This document shows, one piece after another, positions 1-7,368 of a stretch of 34,840 nt of DNA. A program made the translations under genes and the position numbers. Within the stretch, counting starts at the first letter, position 1, and every line of letters starts with the position of its first letter. The notes under the pieces were generated by a model. It saw only the letters and a program-made list of their open reading frames with translations, had not been told where the DNA came from and did no database searches. Origin of the DNA: Enhydrobacter aerosaccus (GTDB lineage Bacteria; Pseudomonadota; Alphaproteobacteria; Reyranellales; Reyranellaceae); the NCBI GenBank assembly GCA_903915535.1, contig CAIWTJ010000278.1, positions 1 to 34,840 on the forward strand, read 5' to 3'.

Positions 1-84
1 CAATTTCGTGCACAGCGGCGAGGCCGAAATGGCCCAGCACAGCGCATGTTCGCGGCCGCCGCCGCCTGTCACCAGGATTCGCAT
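1..84 (-). CDS. purD: Phosphoribosylamine-glycine ligase, N-terminal fragment
   Basis: Partial gene; only the first 28 codons lie in the window and the rest runs off the left edge. The reading from the ATG at 84 begins MRILVTGGGGREHALCW, the characteristic N-terminal nucleotide-binding loop (GGGGREHAL) of GAR synthetase, which joins phosphoribosylamine and glycine using ATP in purine synthesis. An ATG at 101 is in another frame, so 84 is the start. The gene is divergent from xseA with about 50 bp between the start codons, so both promoters must share that short stretch or overlap the coding ends. Identification rests on this short but very distinctive motif. Confidence 0.85.
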   Translation of the reverse strand, partial: MRILVTGGGGREHALCWAISASPLCTKL

Positions 85-142
85 GGCGATGCTTTGAGCA
101 TGGTTTCCGCAGGGTCCACAAGCCGCTAGGGTGACGCCCCCA

Positions 143-1672
143 ATGGATAACCTCGACCCTCCCGAGGCGCCTGGCAGCGCGGTCAGCAACGTCCCCGAAT
201 TCTCGGTGTCGGAGCTGTCGTTCGCGCTGAAGCGCGAGATCGAGACGGCGTTCCCGCGGGTGCGGGTGCGCGGCGAGATCAGCCAGCCCAGCTTCCCGCG
301 CTCGGGCCACTGCTATTTCCGCCTGAAGGACGAGAACGCCGTGATCGACGGCGTCGCCTGGAAGGGCACGATCCCGCGGCTGGGCATCAAGATCGAGGAG
401 GGGCTGGAGGTCATCGCGACCGGCAAGCTCACGATCTATGCCGGCTCCTCGCGCTACCAGATCATCGTCGACCGGCTGGAGCTGGCGGGCGAGGGCGCGC
501 TGCTCAAGCTGCTCGAGGACCGGCGCAAGAAGCTGGCGGCCGAGGGCCTCTTCGATCTCGACAAGAAGCGCGAGCTGCCGTTCCTGCCCGAGGTGATCGG
601 CGTCGTGACCTCGCCGTCGGGCGCGGTGATCCGCGACATCCTGCATCGCCTGGCCGACCGCTTCCCGCGCCGCGTGCTGGTGTGGCCGGTCGCCGTGCAG
701 GGAGAGAAGGCTGCCGGCGAAGTGGCCGCCGCAATCGCAGGCTTCAACCGTTTGCCGGTCGAGGGGCCCGTGCCGCGCCCCGACGTGCTGATCGTGGCGC
801 GCGGCGGCGGCAGCCTCGAAGACCTCTGGGCCTTCAACGAGGAGATCGTGGTCCGCGCGGCTGCCGCCTCGGGCATCCCGCTGATTTCGGCGGTCGGTCA
901 CGAGACCGACACGACTCTGATCGATTTCGCCTCCGACCGCCGCGCGCCCACGCCGACCGCCGCCGCCGAAATGGCCGTTCCCGTGCGCGCCGACCTGTTG
1001 GCCGAGGTGCTGGACTACGGCAAGCGCGTCGTGTCCTCGCTCAATCGCGGTCTGCGCGATGCGGCCTTCGCCTTGACCAGCCTGGCGCGCGGGCTGGGCG
1101 ATCCGTACCGCCTGATCGAGGAGCGCCAGCAACGGCTCGACGTCAGCGGCGAGCGTCTCATGCTGGCGACGCGCGGCCTCGTCGAACGGCGTGGTCATGA
1201 GCTGGCGTTGGCGCGTTTGATCAGCCCGATGGCCGTCATCAATGCCAAGGAACAGCTCCTCGCCAGCGAAGCGCGGGCTCTCGACGGCGCGATGAAGGGC
1301 TTCAAGGCCGATGCGCTTCAGAAGTATGCGCGGGCGCTCGATCGCCTCGAGCAGCATGGCGAGCGGCTGAAGCGGCACGGTACCGATCTGCTGCAACACG
1401 GCGCACGGCAGGTCGACCAGCTGGGCAAGCTGCTGGAGAGCTACTCCTTCCATTCCGTGCTCAATCGTGGCTTTGCCCTCGTTCGCGACCAGGACGGGCA
1501 GCCAGTGCTCGCCGCCGCCGCCACGCGCTCGGGCGATACGATCAGCATCGAATTCGCCGACGGCCGCGTCGGCGCTCGCGTAACAGAGTCCAGCTCGACC
1601 GCGCCGCGTCCGGCGCCAACCACGCCGCGCCGCCGGGACGGCGGCAGCGGCAATCAAGGCTCGTTGTTGTAG
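143..1672 (+). CDS. xseA: Exodeoxyribonuclease VII large subunit
   Basis: Large subunit of ExoVII, which with several XseB subunits degrades single-stranded DNA in both directions to oligonucleotides in the cytoplasm. The protein has an N-terminal OB-fold ([15 protein letters not shown], then [24 protein letters not shown]), the conserved catalytic-region blocks [32 protein letters not shown] and [27 protein letters not shown], a long alpha-helical segment and a C-terminal block ([14 protein letters not shown]). At about 509 aa it is slightly longer than the usual 400-460 aa. An in-frame GTG at 131 would add four residues; I prefer the ATG at 143 because AGGGTGA lies about 8 nt upstream. xseB is not adjacent. 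The TAG stop supplies the first base of the repeat that follows. Confidence 0.95.
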   Translation: [509 protein letters not shown]

Positions 1673-1780
1673 CTCTCCCCCTCCGGCCTTCGGCCACCTC
1701 CCCCGTATGACGGGGGAGGGAAAGTAAGAAATCATGTCCCCGCCCCCGTCTTACGGGGGAGGGCTAGGGAGGGGGAAAGC
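1672..1780. repeat. Compound palindromic repeat, long copy (upstream of DUF559 gene)
   Basis: The element starts GCTCTCCCCCTCC at the xseA stop codon and ends GGGAGGGGGAAAGC, so its ends are near-perfect inverted repeats of each other. Inside are two hairpins: arms 1697-1706 and 1710-1719 (CCTCCCCCGT / ACGGGGGAGG, loop ATG), and arms 1743-1749 and 1753-1759 (CCCCCGT / ACGGGGG, loop CTT). A GGCC-TTC-GGCC mini-hairpin lies near 1685-1695. A shorter direct copy lies at 2189-2257. No U-tract follows, so it is not a classical terminator, although it could stop transcription or protect the xseA mRNA 3' end. Confidence 0.85.
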
Positions 1781-1836
1781 TACCGGAGATTGCATATCCG
1801 CCACATTTTGGTCATCCGGTTGTGGCTACTGGGCGC

Positions 1837-2187
1837 ATGCACGACTATGCCCGTGAGCTGCGCAACAACGCGACCCTTGCCGAGAAGCATCTTTGGAGCC
1901 GCCTGCGACGCCGCCAAGTCGCAGGCTTCAAGTTCCGCCGGCAGCACACGATCGGTCGCTACATCTGCGACTTCGTTTGTCTCGAGGTGGGAAACGTCGT
2001 CGAACTCGACGGCAGCCAGCACGTCACGGACGCACCCTATGACGGAAATCGTGATGCTTTCCTGGGATCATATGGCTTCCGCGTTCTTCGCTTCTGGAAT
2101 AGTGACGTTCTTCGAGAGACCGACTCCGTCGTCGAAACCATTTTCGCGGCATTGTATCATCCGGGCATGGAGGGCCGCTTCGACTGA
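1837..2187 (+). CDS. DUF559 domain protein (Vsr-like putative endonuclease)
   Basis: A 116-aa protein of the DUF559 family, related to very-short-patch-repair (Vsr) endonucleases and the PD-(D/E)XK nuclease fold. Visible family features are an N-terminal helix LRNNATLAEKHLWSRLRRRQ, the block FKFRRQHTIGRYICDFVC (D45), the core VVELDGSQH (E56, D58, Q61, H62), and a C-terminal GFRVLRFWNSDVL. These acidic residues with QH match an intact nuclease core. An in-frame GTG at 1822 would add five residues; the ATG at 1837 is preferred. The Shine-Dalgarno match is weak. The gene fills the space between two direct copies of a palindromic repeat; the second copy begins one base after its stop codon. Substrate and role are unknown; a link to mobility or maintenance of the repeat is inference. 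Confidence 0.85.
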   Translation: MHDYARELRNNATLAEKHLWSRLRRRQVAGFKFRRQHTIGRYICDFVCLEVGNVVELDGSQHVTDAPYDGNRDAFLGSYGFRVLRFWNSDVLRETDSVVETIFAALYHPGMEGRFD

Positions 2188-2188
2188 G

Positions 2189-2257
2189 GCTTTCCCCCTC
2201 CGGCCTTTGGCCACCTCCCCCGTATGACGGGGGAGGACAGTAAGAATGGGAGAAAGC
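2189..2257. repeat. Compound palindromic repeat, short copy (downstream of DUF559 gene)
   Basis: Same orientation and nearly the same first 58 bases as the copy at 1672-1780: GCTTTCCCCCTCCGGCC, then hairpin arms 2214-2223 and 2227-2236 with loop ATG, then AGTAAGAA. The middle of the long copy, including its second hairpin, is missing, and the element closes with GGGAGAAAGC, an imperfect inverse of its start. The closing GGGAG (2248-2252) lies 10 nt before the ATG at 2263 and can serve as the ribosome binding site of the next gene. The ATG inside the hairpin loop at 2224 is in frame with that gene but is part of the repeat and is not the likely start. Confidence 0.85.
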
Positions 2258-2262
2258 GCTCT

Positions 2263-3000
2263 ATGACTGCCGCGTCGCTGTCCGCCGACACCGTGAAAAA
2301 CTTCCTGTATGCCAGCACCGCCACCGTCTCGATGCAGATGATGAAGCGGGGCTTCCGCAATTGTGCGATCGGCGGCGTGAAGCCGTTGAACCCGAAGGCG
2401 GTGCGGCTGGTCGGGCCGGCGTACACGCTGCGCTACATTCCGGCGCGCGAGGATCTCGACAAGCCGCCGACGCCGGCCGATCCGCCGTCCGCGCAGCGCG
2501 CCGCGATCGAGGAGACGCCGCCCGGCCACGTGCTGGTGATCGGCACCGAGGGCAACACGCGCTCGGGAACGCTGGGCGACATCCTGGCGCTGCGTTTGAA
2601 AGTGCGGGGCGTCGCCGGCGTTCTGAGCGACGGCGCGATGCGCGACTCGCCGGTGATCGGCAAGTTCGATTTTCCCGTCTACTGCACGGCCTCGGCCGCG
2701 CCCCCCAGCATGGCCAACCTGCATCCGGTCGAGGTCCAGACGCCGGTCGGCATCTGCGGCGTGCCGGTCTATCCGGGCGACGTGATCGTGGCCGACGAGG
2801 ATGGCGCCATCGTGGTGCCGCGGCACCTGGCCGATGAAGTGGCTCGTGATTCCTTCGAGCAGGAGCGGCTGGAGAAGTTCGTCGCCATCCGCATCGGCCA
2901 GGGCCGCGAGATCCCCGGCGTCTACCCGCCCAACGACCAGACCAAGGCCGACTATCAGGCCTGGATCAAGGCGGGCGAACCCGAGACCTGGCCCAAGTAA
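2263..3000 (+). CDS. RraA-like family protein (possible 4-hydroxy-4-methyl-2-oxoglutarate aldolase type)
   Basis: A 245-aa member of the RraA / HMG-aldolase superfamily. The diagnostic stretch GVLSDGAMRDSP carries the G-x-x-D-G-x-x-R-D pattern that binds the divalent metal and pyruvate moiety in class II HMG/CHA aldolases. VYPGDVIVADEDGAIVVP is the conserved C-terminal family motif. Family members either cleave 4-hydroxy-4-methyl-2-oxoglutarate or 4-carboxy-4-hydroxy-2-oxoadipate into pyruvate plus an oxoacid, or act as regulators of RNase E (RraA proper). At 245 aa, with a C-terminal tail rich in charged residues, it resembles the longer proteins annotated as ribonuclease activity regulator RraA. 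It is followed 17 bp later by an FAH-family enzyme, which favours a catabolic role. The exact substrate cannot be read. Confidence 0.8.
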   Translation: MTAASLSADTVKNFLYASTATVSMQMMKRGFRNCAIGGVKPLNPKAVRLVGPAYTLRYIPAREDLDKPPTPADPPSAQRAAIEETPPGHVLVIGTEGNTRSGTLGDILALRLKVRGVAGVLSDGAMRDSPVIGKFDFPVYCTASAAPPSMANLHPVEVQTPVGICGVPVYPGDVIVADEDGAIVVPRHLADEVARDSFEQERLEKFVAIRIGQGREIPGVYPPNDQTKADYQAWIKAGEPETWPK

Positions 3001-3017
3001 ACCAAGCAGGAGTTGAG

Positions 3018-3869
3018 ATGCGTTTCGCGACCGTAGAGTACAAGGGCAAGGTCTTGGTCGGCGTCGTCGACAAGGCAGGCGAGAGCGTGACCCTGCTCAA
3101 GGGCATTACCGACATGAACGACGTCTTCCGTGGCGCCAAGGTCGACGCCTCGGGGGAGAAGGTCGCGCTTTCGGCGGTGACGCTGAAGGCGCCGGTGCCG
3201 CTGCCGCTGCGCAACATCATGTGCGTCGGCAAGAACTACATCGAGCATGCCAAGGAATTCACCGCCAGCGGCTTCGACAGCAGCGCCAGCGGTGCGGCCG
3301 ATGCGATCCCGACGGCGCCGATCATCTTCACCAAGGTGCCGCAGTCGGTGATTGGGCCGGGCGAGGCGATCCTCTATCCGATCGGCGTCAGCGAGCAGCT
3401 CGACTACGAGGCGGAGCTCGCCGTCATCATCGGCAAGGGTGGCAAGGGCATCCCGCTTGCGAAGACGATGGATCACGTCTGGGGCTACACGATCGTCAAC
3501 GACGTGACGGCGCGCGACATCCAGGGCAAGCACAAGCAGTGGTTCCTCGGCAAGTCGATGGACACGTTCGCGCCGATGGGCCCGTTCTGCGTCACCGCCG
3601 ACGAGGTCGACCTCAAGACCGGCGGCATCAAATGCTGGGTCAACGGCGAGCTGCGGCAGGACGCGAAGTTCTCCGACCTGATCTTCGACGTGCCGACCCT
3701 GATCGCCACGATCTCGGCGGGCATCACGTTGATGCCGGGCGACATCATCGCCACAGGCACGCCGGTCGGTGTCGGCATCGGCTTCAAGCCGCCCAGGTTC
3801 CTGAAGAAGGGCGACAAGATCGAGATGGAAGTCGCGGGCATCGGCCGCCTGAGCAACCATGTCGCGTAA
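3018..3869 (+). CDS. Fumarylacetoacetate hydrolase (FAH) family protein
   Basis: A 283-aa FAH-fold enzyme. It shows a short N-terminal domain, then CVGKNYIEHAKE, the metal-binding acidic patch LDYEAELAVIIGK, GYTIVNDVTARDIQ, KSMDTFAPMGPF and the closing block LMPGDIIATGTPVGVGIG. The E-x-E and downstream Asp positions of the Mg/Ca site are present. Family members hydrolyse or isomerise beta-diketo acids such as fumarylpyruvate, acylpyruvates or 2-hydroxyhepta-2,4-diene-1,7-dioate in aromatic ring breakdown. A good AGGAG precedes the ATG by 6 nt. It lies in an operon with the RraA-like gene, and its last codons overlap the start of the methyltransferase gene by 11 bp, suggesting translational coupling. 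The substrate is unresolved. Confidence 0.88.
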   Translation: MRFATVEYKGKVLVGVVDKAGESVTLLKGITDMNDVFRGAKVDASGEKVALSAVTLKAPVPLPLRNIMCVGKNYIEHAKEFTASGFDSSASGAADAIPTAPIIFTKVPQSVIGPGEAILYPIGVSEQLDYEAELAVIIGKGGKGIPLAKTMDHVWGYTIVNDVTARDIQGKHKQWFLGKSMDTFAPMGPFCVTADEVDLKTGGIKCWVNGELRQDAKFSDLIFDVPTLIATISAGITLMPGDIIATGTPVGVGIGFKPPRFLKKGDKIEMEVAGIGRLSNHVA

Positions 3870-4722
3870 CGCGCCCCCGTCGCGTGAAGGCGCCGACATC
3901 GCCAATGCGCGCAAGGTCCTGACCGAGGTCTGGCCGGGCCAGGTCCAGGCCAACTCGATCGCTTTGCTGAAGGCACTACACATCCTGACGCGCGAAGGCG
4001 CGCTGAACGCCGACTCGCGGCGCAAGCTGAAGCAGGTGCTGCACCTGGTGACCCTGCTGCGCCCGGCACTCGACGGGCTGCTCGCCGAGAACAGGGACGC
4101 CGTGCTGGCCGATCTCGGCACCGGCAAGTCCTACCTGGGCTTCATCCTCTACGACCTGGTGATCGGACCGGCGGGGCACGGCCGCATCGTGGGCGTCGAC
4201 GTGCGCGGCGAACTGATGGAGAAGGCGCAGAAGCTCGCCGCCGAATGCCGTTTCGACCGCATGAGCTTCGTGGCGGGCGAGATCGCGAGCACGTTGCTGC
4301 CCGAGAGCCGCGCCGACATGGTGACGGCGCTGCATGCCTGCGACACGGCGACGGACGACGCCATCCGCTTTGCGCTCCATCACAAGGCAAAGGTCGTGGC
4401 GCTGATCCCGTGCTGCCAGGCTGAGGTTGCGACGCTGCTCGGCCACAGCAAGAGCGCGCTCGACCAGCTGTGGCGTCATCCCATGCACCGTCGCGAGTTC
4501 GGGGCGCACGTGACCAACGTGCTGCGCGCGCTGGTGCTCGAGGCGCACGGCTACAAGGTGCGGGTGACGGAGTTCACCGGGCTCGAGCATACGATGAAGA
4601 ACGAGCTGATCCTGGCCACGCGCCACCAGCAGAGCAATCCGGTGGCGAAGCGTCAGCTCGACAAGCTGGTCGAGCAGATCGGCGTACGGCCGGCGCTGCT
4701 CGACGTCATGGGCAAGGCCTGA
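3859..4722 (+). CDS. Class I SAM-dependent methyltransferase (Methyltransf_32-like)
   Basis: A 287-aa protein with a Rossmann methyltransferase domain: motif I VLADLGTGKSYLG (about residues 82-94), the acidic end of strand 2 in GRIVGVDVRGELM, and VTALHACDTATDDAI followed by ALIPCCQAEV. The ALHACD...PCCQ arrangement is typical of the Methyltransf_32 group, whose substrates in bacteria are poorly known. About 75 N-terminal residues form a helical extension. The ATG lies inside the end of the FAH gene (11-bp overlap, frame +1), so it is probably co-translated. The enzyme could modify RNA, protein or a small molecule; the operon context does not decide this. Confidence 0.8.
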   Translation: MSRNAPPSREGADIANARKVLTEVWPGQVQANSIALLKALHILTREGALNADSRRKLKQVLHLVTLLRPALDGLLAENRDAVLADLGTGKSYLGFILYDLVIGPAGHGRIVGVDVRGELMEKAQKLAAECRFDRMSFVAGEIASTLLPESRADMVTALHACDTATDDAIRFALHHKAKVVALIPCCQAEVATLLGHSKSALDQLWRHPMHRREFGAHVTNVLRALVLEAHGYKVRVTEFTGLEHTMKNELILATRHQQSNPVAKRQLDKLVEQIGVRPALLDVMGKA

Positions 4723-4763
4723 TTTCGACCGGCTGTCCGAATCGACATTGAAATGAGGTTTTT

Positions 4764-4780
4764 GGGCGGTTTTACCGCTC
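4764..4780 (+). other. Small hairpin after the RraA-FAH-methyltransferase operon
   Basis: Arms GGGCGGT (4764-4770) and ACCGCTC (4774-4780) pair over 7 bp with one G-U pair and a TTT loop. It lies 42 bp after the methyltransferase stop codon. It lacks a following T-run on the plus strand, so it is at best a weak or Rho-assisted terminator. Confidence 0.3.
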
Positions 4781-4792
4781 GAAAAGGGATGT

Positions 4793-4821
4793 TTGACTCG
4801 AATTCAAGAATGAATACATTC
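4793..4821 (+). promoter_or_regulatory. Candidate promoter and operator of the GntR/ABC operon
   Basis: TTGACT (4793-4798) and TACATT (4815-4820) with a 16-bp spacer make a plausible sigma-70 promoter. The -10 element is covered by the palindrome GAATG-AATA-CATTC (4808-4821), and a wider TCGAAT/ATTCGA pair flanks it. An operator over the -10 box, about 30 bp before the GntR start codon, fits autorepression and control of the downstream transporter genes. Promoter and binding site are inferred from sequence only. Confidence 0.5.
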
Positions 4822-4850
4822 GACATTATGGATTTTGAGCGCGCGATCAA

Positions 4851-5546
4851 GTGACTGACCTCTTGGGAGATTTGGCCGAACGCCACATCGGCCGGCGTGA
4901 CGCCTTGCCGGACGCGATTGCGCGCGCTCTACGCGAAGCGATCTTCGAAGGCGCTTTCGCCCCGAACGAGCGGCTGCATCAGGACGACATCGCGCAGAAG
5001 TTCGGGGTCTCGCGCGTCCCCGTCCGTGAGGCGTTGGCCAAGCTCGTCACCGAAGGCTTGGCGGTTCAGCGCTTCAACAAAGGTATCCGCGTCGCGCCGC
5101 TCAGCCGAACCGACTTCCAGGACATCATGGAGATGCGCTACCTCCTGGAGCCGTACGCTTTGCGTCTCTCCGCACCCCACCTGACTGGGCGCGACTACGA
5201 CGACGTTGAAAAAATCCTGGAGCGGTTGCGGCCGTCGGGCCTCGGGACCGAGGCGGCCGTCTCGCACTGGATGTTTCACAACAGGCTGTACAGCGCCTGC
5301 GGCCGGCCGCGCCTGCTTGCGCAAATCTCGTCCCTCCAGCTTGCCATCAACCGCTACGTCCTTCCCGTCTGGCGCACGGTGGGACTGTCGGCAGACTGGG
5401 ACGATACGCATCACGAGATTGTCGACGCCTTGCGGGCCGGCGACGTGGAACAAGCCGCCCGCGTGACCGGTGCTCAGATCGAGCACGCCATGCACCGCAT
5501 GCTGGACCGGCTGCCGGCAACCGTTGCGATGGACGGGTCTGAATGA
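4851..5546 (+). CDS. GntR family transcriptional regulator, FCD-type
   Basis: A 231-aa one-component repressor. The N-terminal winged helix-turn-helix (about residues 20-85) shows the GntR signature LREAIFEGAFAPNERLHQDDIAQKFG-type pattern with VSRVPVREALAKLVTEGLAV as recognition helix and wing. The rest (about 90-215) is an all-helical FCD ligand domain (RYLLEPYALRLSAPHL, FHNRLYSACGRPRL, THHEIVDALRAGDVEQAARVTGAQIEHA). FCD domains commonly bind small carboxylic acids, often through a metal held by Asp/His residues. It starts with GTG at 4851; no good upstream ATG exists. It sits 58 bp before the ABC transporter genes on the same strand and most likely controls them in response to the imported substrate. 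Confidence 0.88.
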   Translation: MTDLLGDLAERHIGRRDALPDAIARALREAIFEGAFAPNERLHQDDIAQKFGVSRVPVREALAKLVTEGLAVQRFNKGIRVAPLSRTDFQDIMEMRYLLEPYALRLSAPHLTGRDYDDVEKILERLRPSGLGTEAAVSHWMFHNRLYSACGRPRLLAQISSLQLAINRYVLPVWRTVGLSADWDDTHHEIVDALRAGDVEQAARVTGAQIEHAMHRMLDRLPATVAMDGSE

Positions 5547-5604
5547 CGACGACCGGAACCACGCTTCGGCTGCGAACCGCATTTACCAACTGGGGGATTG
5601 AGCG

Positions 5605-6501
5605 ATGAACAAGTTCTTGGGCTACCGCGCCCTGTTCGGCGGCATGATCGCTGCGGCCGCTATCGGTGCAGTCATGTCCTTCGGTGCCTCGGCCGCCTTC
5701 GCGGCGCCGCCGCTCAGCACGACGGCCGCCAACGACTTCGCCGATATCCAGCCCGTCGAGGAAATCGCGGCCTTGCTGCCCGCGGGCACCACGAGCCTGA
5801 ACGTGGCGATGAATTTATCCACGCCGCCCAACAAATTCCTCGCCTCCGACGGCCGTACGGCGCTCGGCACCAATCCCGATCTCGCCCGCCTGATCGGGCG
5901 CATTCTCGGCGTTCCCGTGAAGTTCGCCAACGTTACGTTCGACGGCATCATTCCCGGCCTGCTGAGCGGACAGTTCGACTACTCGATCGCCAGCATGGGT
6001 GTGACGCCCGAGCGCACCAAGGTGCTGGATATGGTCGGGTACGCCCGCTGGGGTTCTCAAGCGGTTTCACTCAAGACCAGCACCGCCGACGTTTCGAACC
6101 TGTGCGGCCTGAACGTCGGCGCGCAGCTCGGCTCGCTGCAGCTGGCAAAGTTGCTGCCTGAAATGTCAGGCGATTGCACCGCCAAGGGCAAAAAGGCCAT
6201 CAACATCGTCGGCCTTCCGAGCCAGCAGGATGCGTTGACGCAGCTCACGTCCGGCCGTCTCGACGCAGCTTTCGGCGATACACCTGTGATGAGCTACGCG
6301 GTCCTGCAGCAGCCGACGTTCCGCATCGCCGGCAATGAGATCCGGCCTCTGCCGATCACCTTGTCGACCAAGAAGGGGAGCGCGCTCACGCCGGCCCTGC
6401 TCGCCGCAATGAAGCGCATCGTCACCTTGCCCGAGTATCGCGAGATCTTCCGCGTCTGGGGGCTCCCCAACGCCACGATCGATACGGTCGAAACCTTCTA
6501 G
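5605..6501 (+). CDS. ABC transporter substrate-binding protein, family 3 (polar amino acid type)
   Basis: A 298-aa periplasmic binding protein. The Sec signal peptide (charged MNKFLGYR, hydrophobic core, cleavage near AAFA|APPL) is clear. The mature protein has the family-3 pattern: LNVAMNLSTPPNKFLASDG, LARLIGRILGVPVKFANVTFDGIIPGLLSGQFDYSIASMGVTPERTKVLDMV, then a second lobe with SQQDALTQLTSGRLDAAFGDTPV. The F-D-G-I-I-P-G-L and T-P-E-R-x-K-x-L-D motifs are those of amino-acid binding proteins, though several relatives bind opines or other organic acids. GGGGGA precedes the ATG by about 7 nt. First structural gene of the importer; the ligand is not predictable. Confidence 0.9.
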   Translation: MNKFLGYRALFGGMIAAAAIGAVMSFGASAAFAAPPLSTTAANDFADIQPVEEIAALLPAGTTSLNVAMNLSTPPNKFLASDGRTALGTNPDLARLIGRILGVPVKFANVTFDGIIPGLLSGQFDYSIASMGVTPERTKVLDMVGYARWGSQAVSLKTSTADVSNLCGLNVGAQLGSLQLAKLLPEMSGDCTAKGKKAINIVGLPSQQDALTQLTSGRLDAAFGDTPVMSYAVLQQPTFRIAGNEIRPLPITLSTKKGSALTPALLAAMKRIVTLPEYREIFRVWGLPNATIDTVETF

Positions 6502-6528
6502 CTCACCGTACGCAGTCCGGATCGAGCC

Positions 6529-7368
6529 ATGACCGCTCTCAGGAAACCCTATCGGTCTCGATGGGAATATGCCGGATGGGCAGCGGCTGTATCGTTTTCA
6601 GCCCTGTTGCTGCTGTCGGTCGTCACAAATCCCAATTTTCACTGGGAGATCGTGGGCGAGTACCTGACGGCCGCGATCATCATCGAGGGCGTATGGATGA
6701 CCCTCGTGCTGACCGCGGTGAGCATCGTCTTCGGTGTGCTGTTCGGCGCCATTCTGGCGGTGATGCTGCGCTCCCCGTCGAGTATTCTGTCCAGACTGGC
6801 TCTGTCGTATGTCTGGTTCTTCCGCGGCACGCCGCTGCTCGTTCAGCTGATTTTCTGGTTCAACCTGGCCGCCCTCTATCCGACGATCGGCTTTCCCGGA
6901 TTCGAAATCAATGCAACGCACCTCATCACGCCATTCTTCGCGGCCGCCATCGGATTGACCACCAACGAGGCCGCCTACATGGCGGAAATCATTCGCGGCG
7001 GCTTCGAAAGCATCAATCGGGGGCAGACCGAAGCGGCAAGCAGCCTGGGGCTCCGGCCCCGGCACGTCACCTTCCGGATTCTGTTGCCGCAGGCGATGAA
7101 GGTCATCGTGCCCGTCATCGGCAACCAGACGATCGCGATGCTGAAGAACAGTTCGCTTGTCTCGGTCCTCGGAGTTTCCGAACTTCTTCATAGCGCCGAG
7201 ATCATCTACGGCACCAACTATCAGACCATCCCGCTGCTGATCGTCGCCTCTATCTGGTACCTCGCCATGTCGACGGTGCTTTCCGTCGCTCAACACGCCG
7301 TCGAGAAGGTCTACGGGCGCAGCACAAATCGTATCGCTACCGTGGCGCAGGTGAGTAACGGCGCATGA
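6529..7368 (+). CDS. Amino acid ABC transporter permease (HisM/GlnP family)
   Basis: A 279-aa inner-membrane permease. After an N-terminal membrane segment ([20 protein letters not shown]) comes the family start [45 protein letters not shown], and the cytoplasmic EAA loop [43 protein letters not shown], which docks on the ATPase. About five to six transmembrane helices are expected. Only one permease gene is present, so it presumably forms a homodimer. Its stop codon overlaps the start of the ATPase gene (ATGA), and it lies 27 bp after the binding-protein gene. Confidence 0.92.
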   Translation: MTALRKPYRSRWEYAGWAAAVSFSALLLLSVVTNPNFHWEIVGEYLTAAIIIEGVWMTLVLTAVSIVFGVLFGAILAVMLRSPSSILSRLALSYVWFFRGTPLLVQLIFWFNLAALYPTIGFPGFEINATHLITPFFAAAIGLTTNEAAYMAEIIRGGFESINRGQTEAASSLGLRPRHVTFRILLPQAMKVIVPVIGNQTIAMLKNSSLVSVLGVSELLHSAEIIYGTNYQTIPLLIVASIWYLAMSTVLSVAQHAVEKVYGRSTNRIATVAQVSNGA

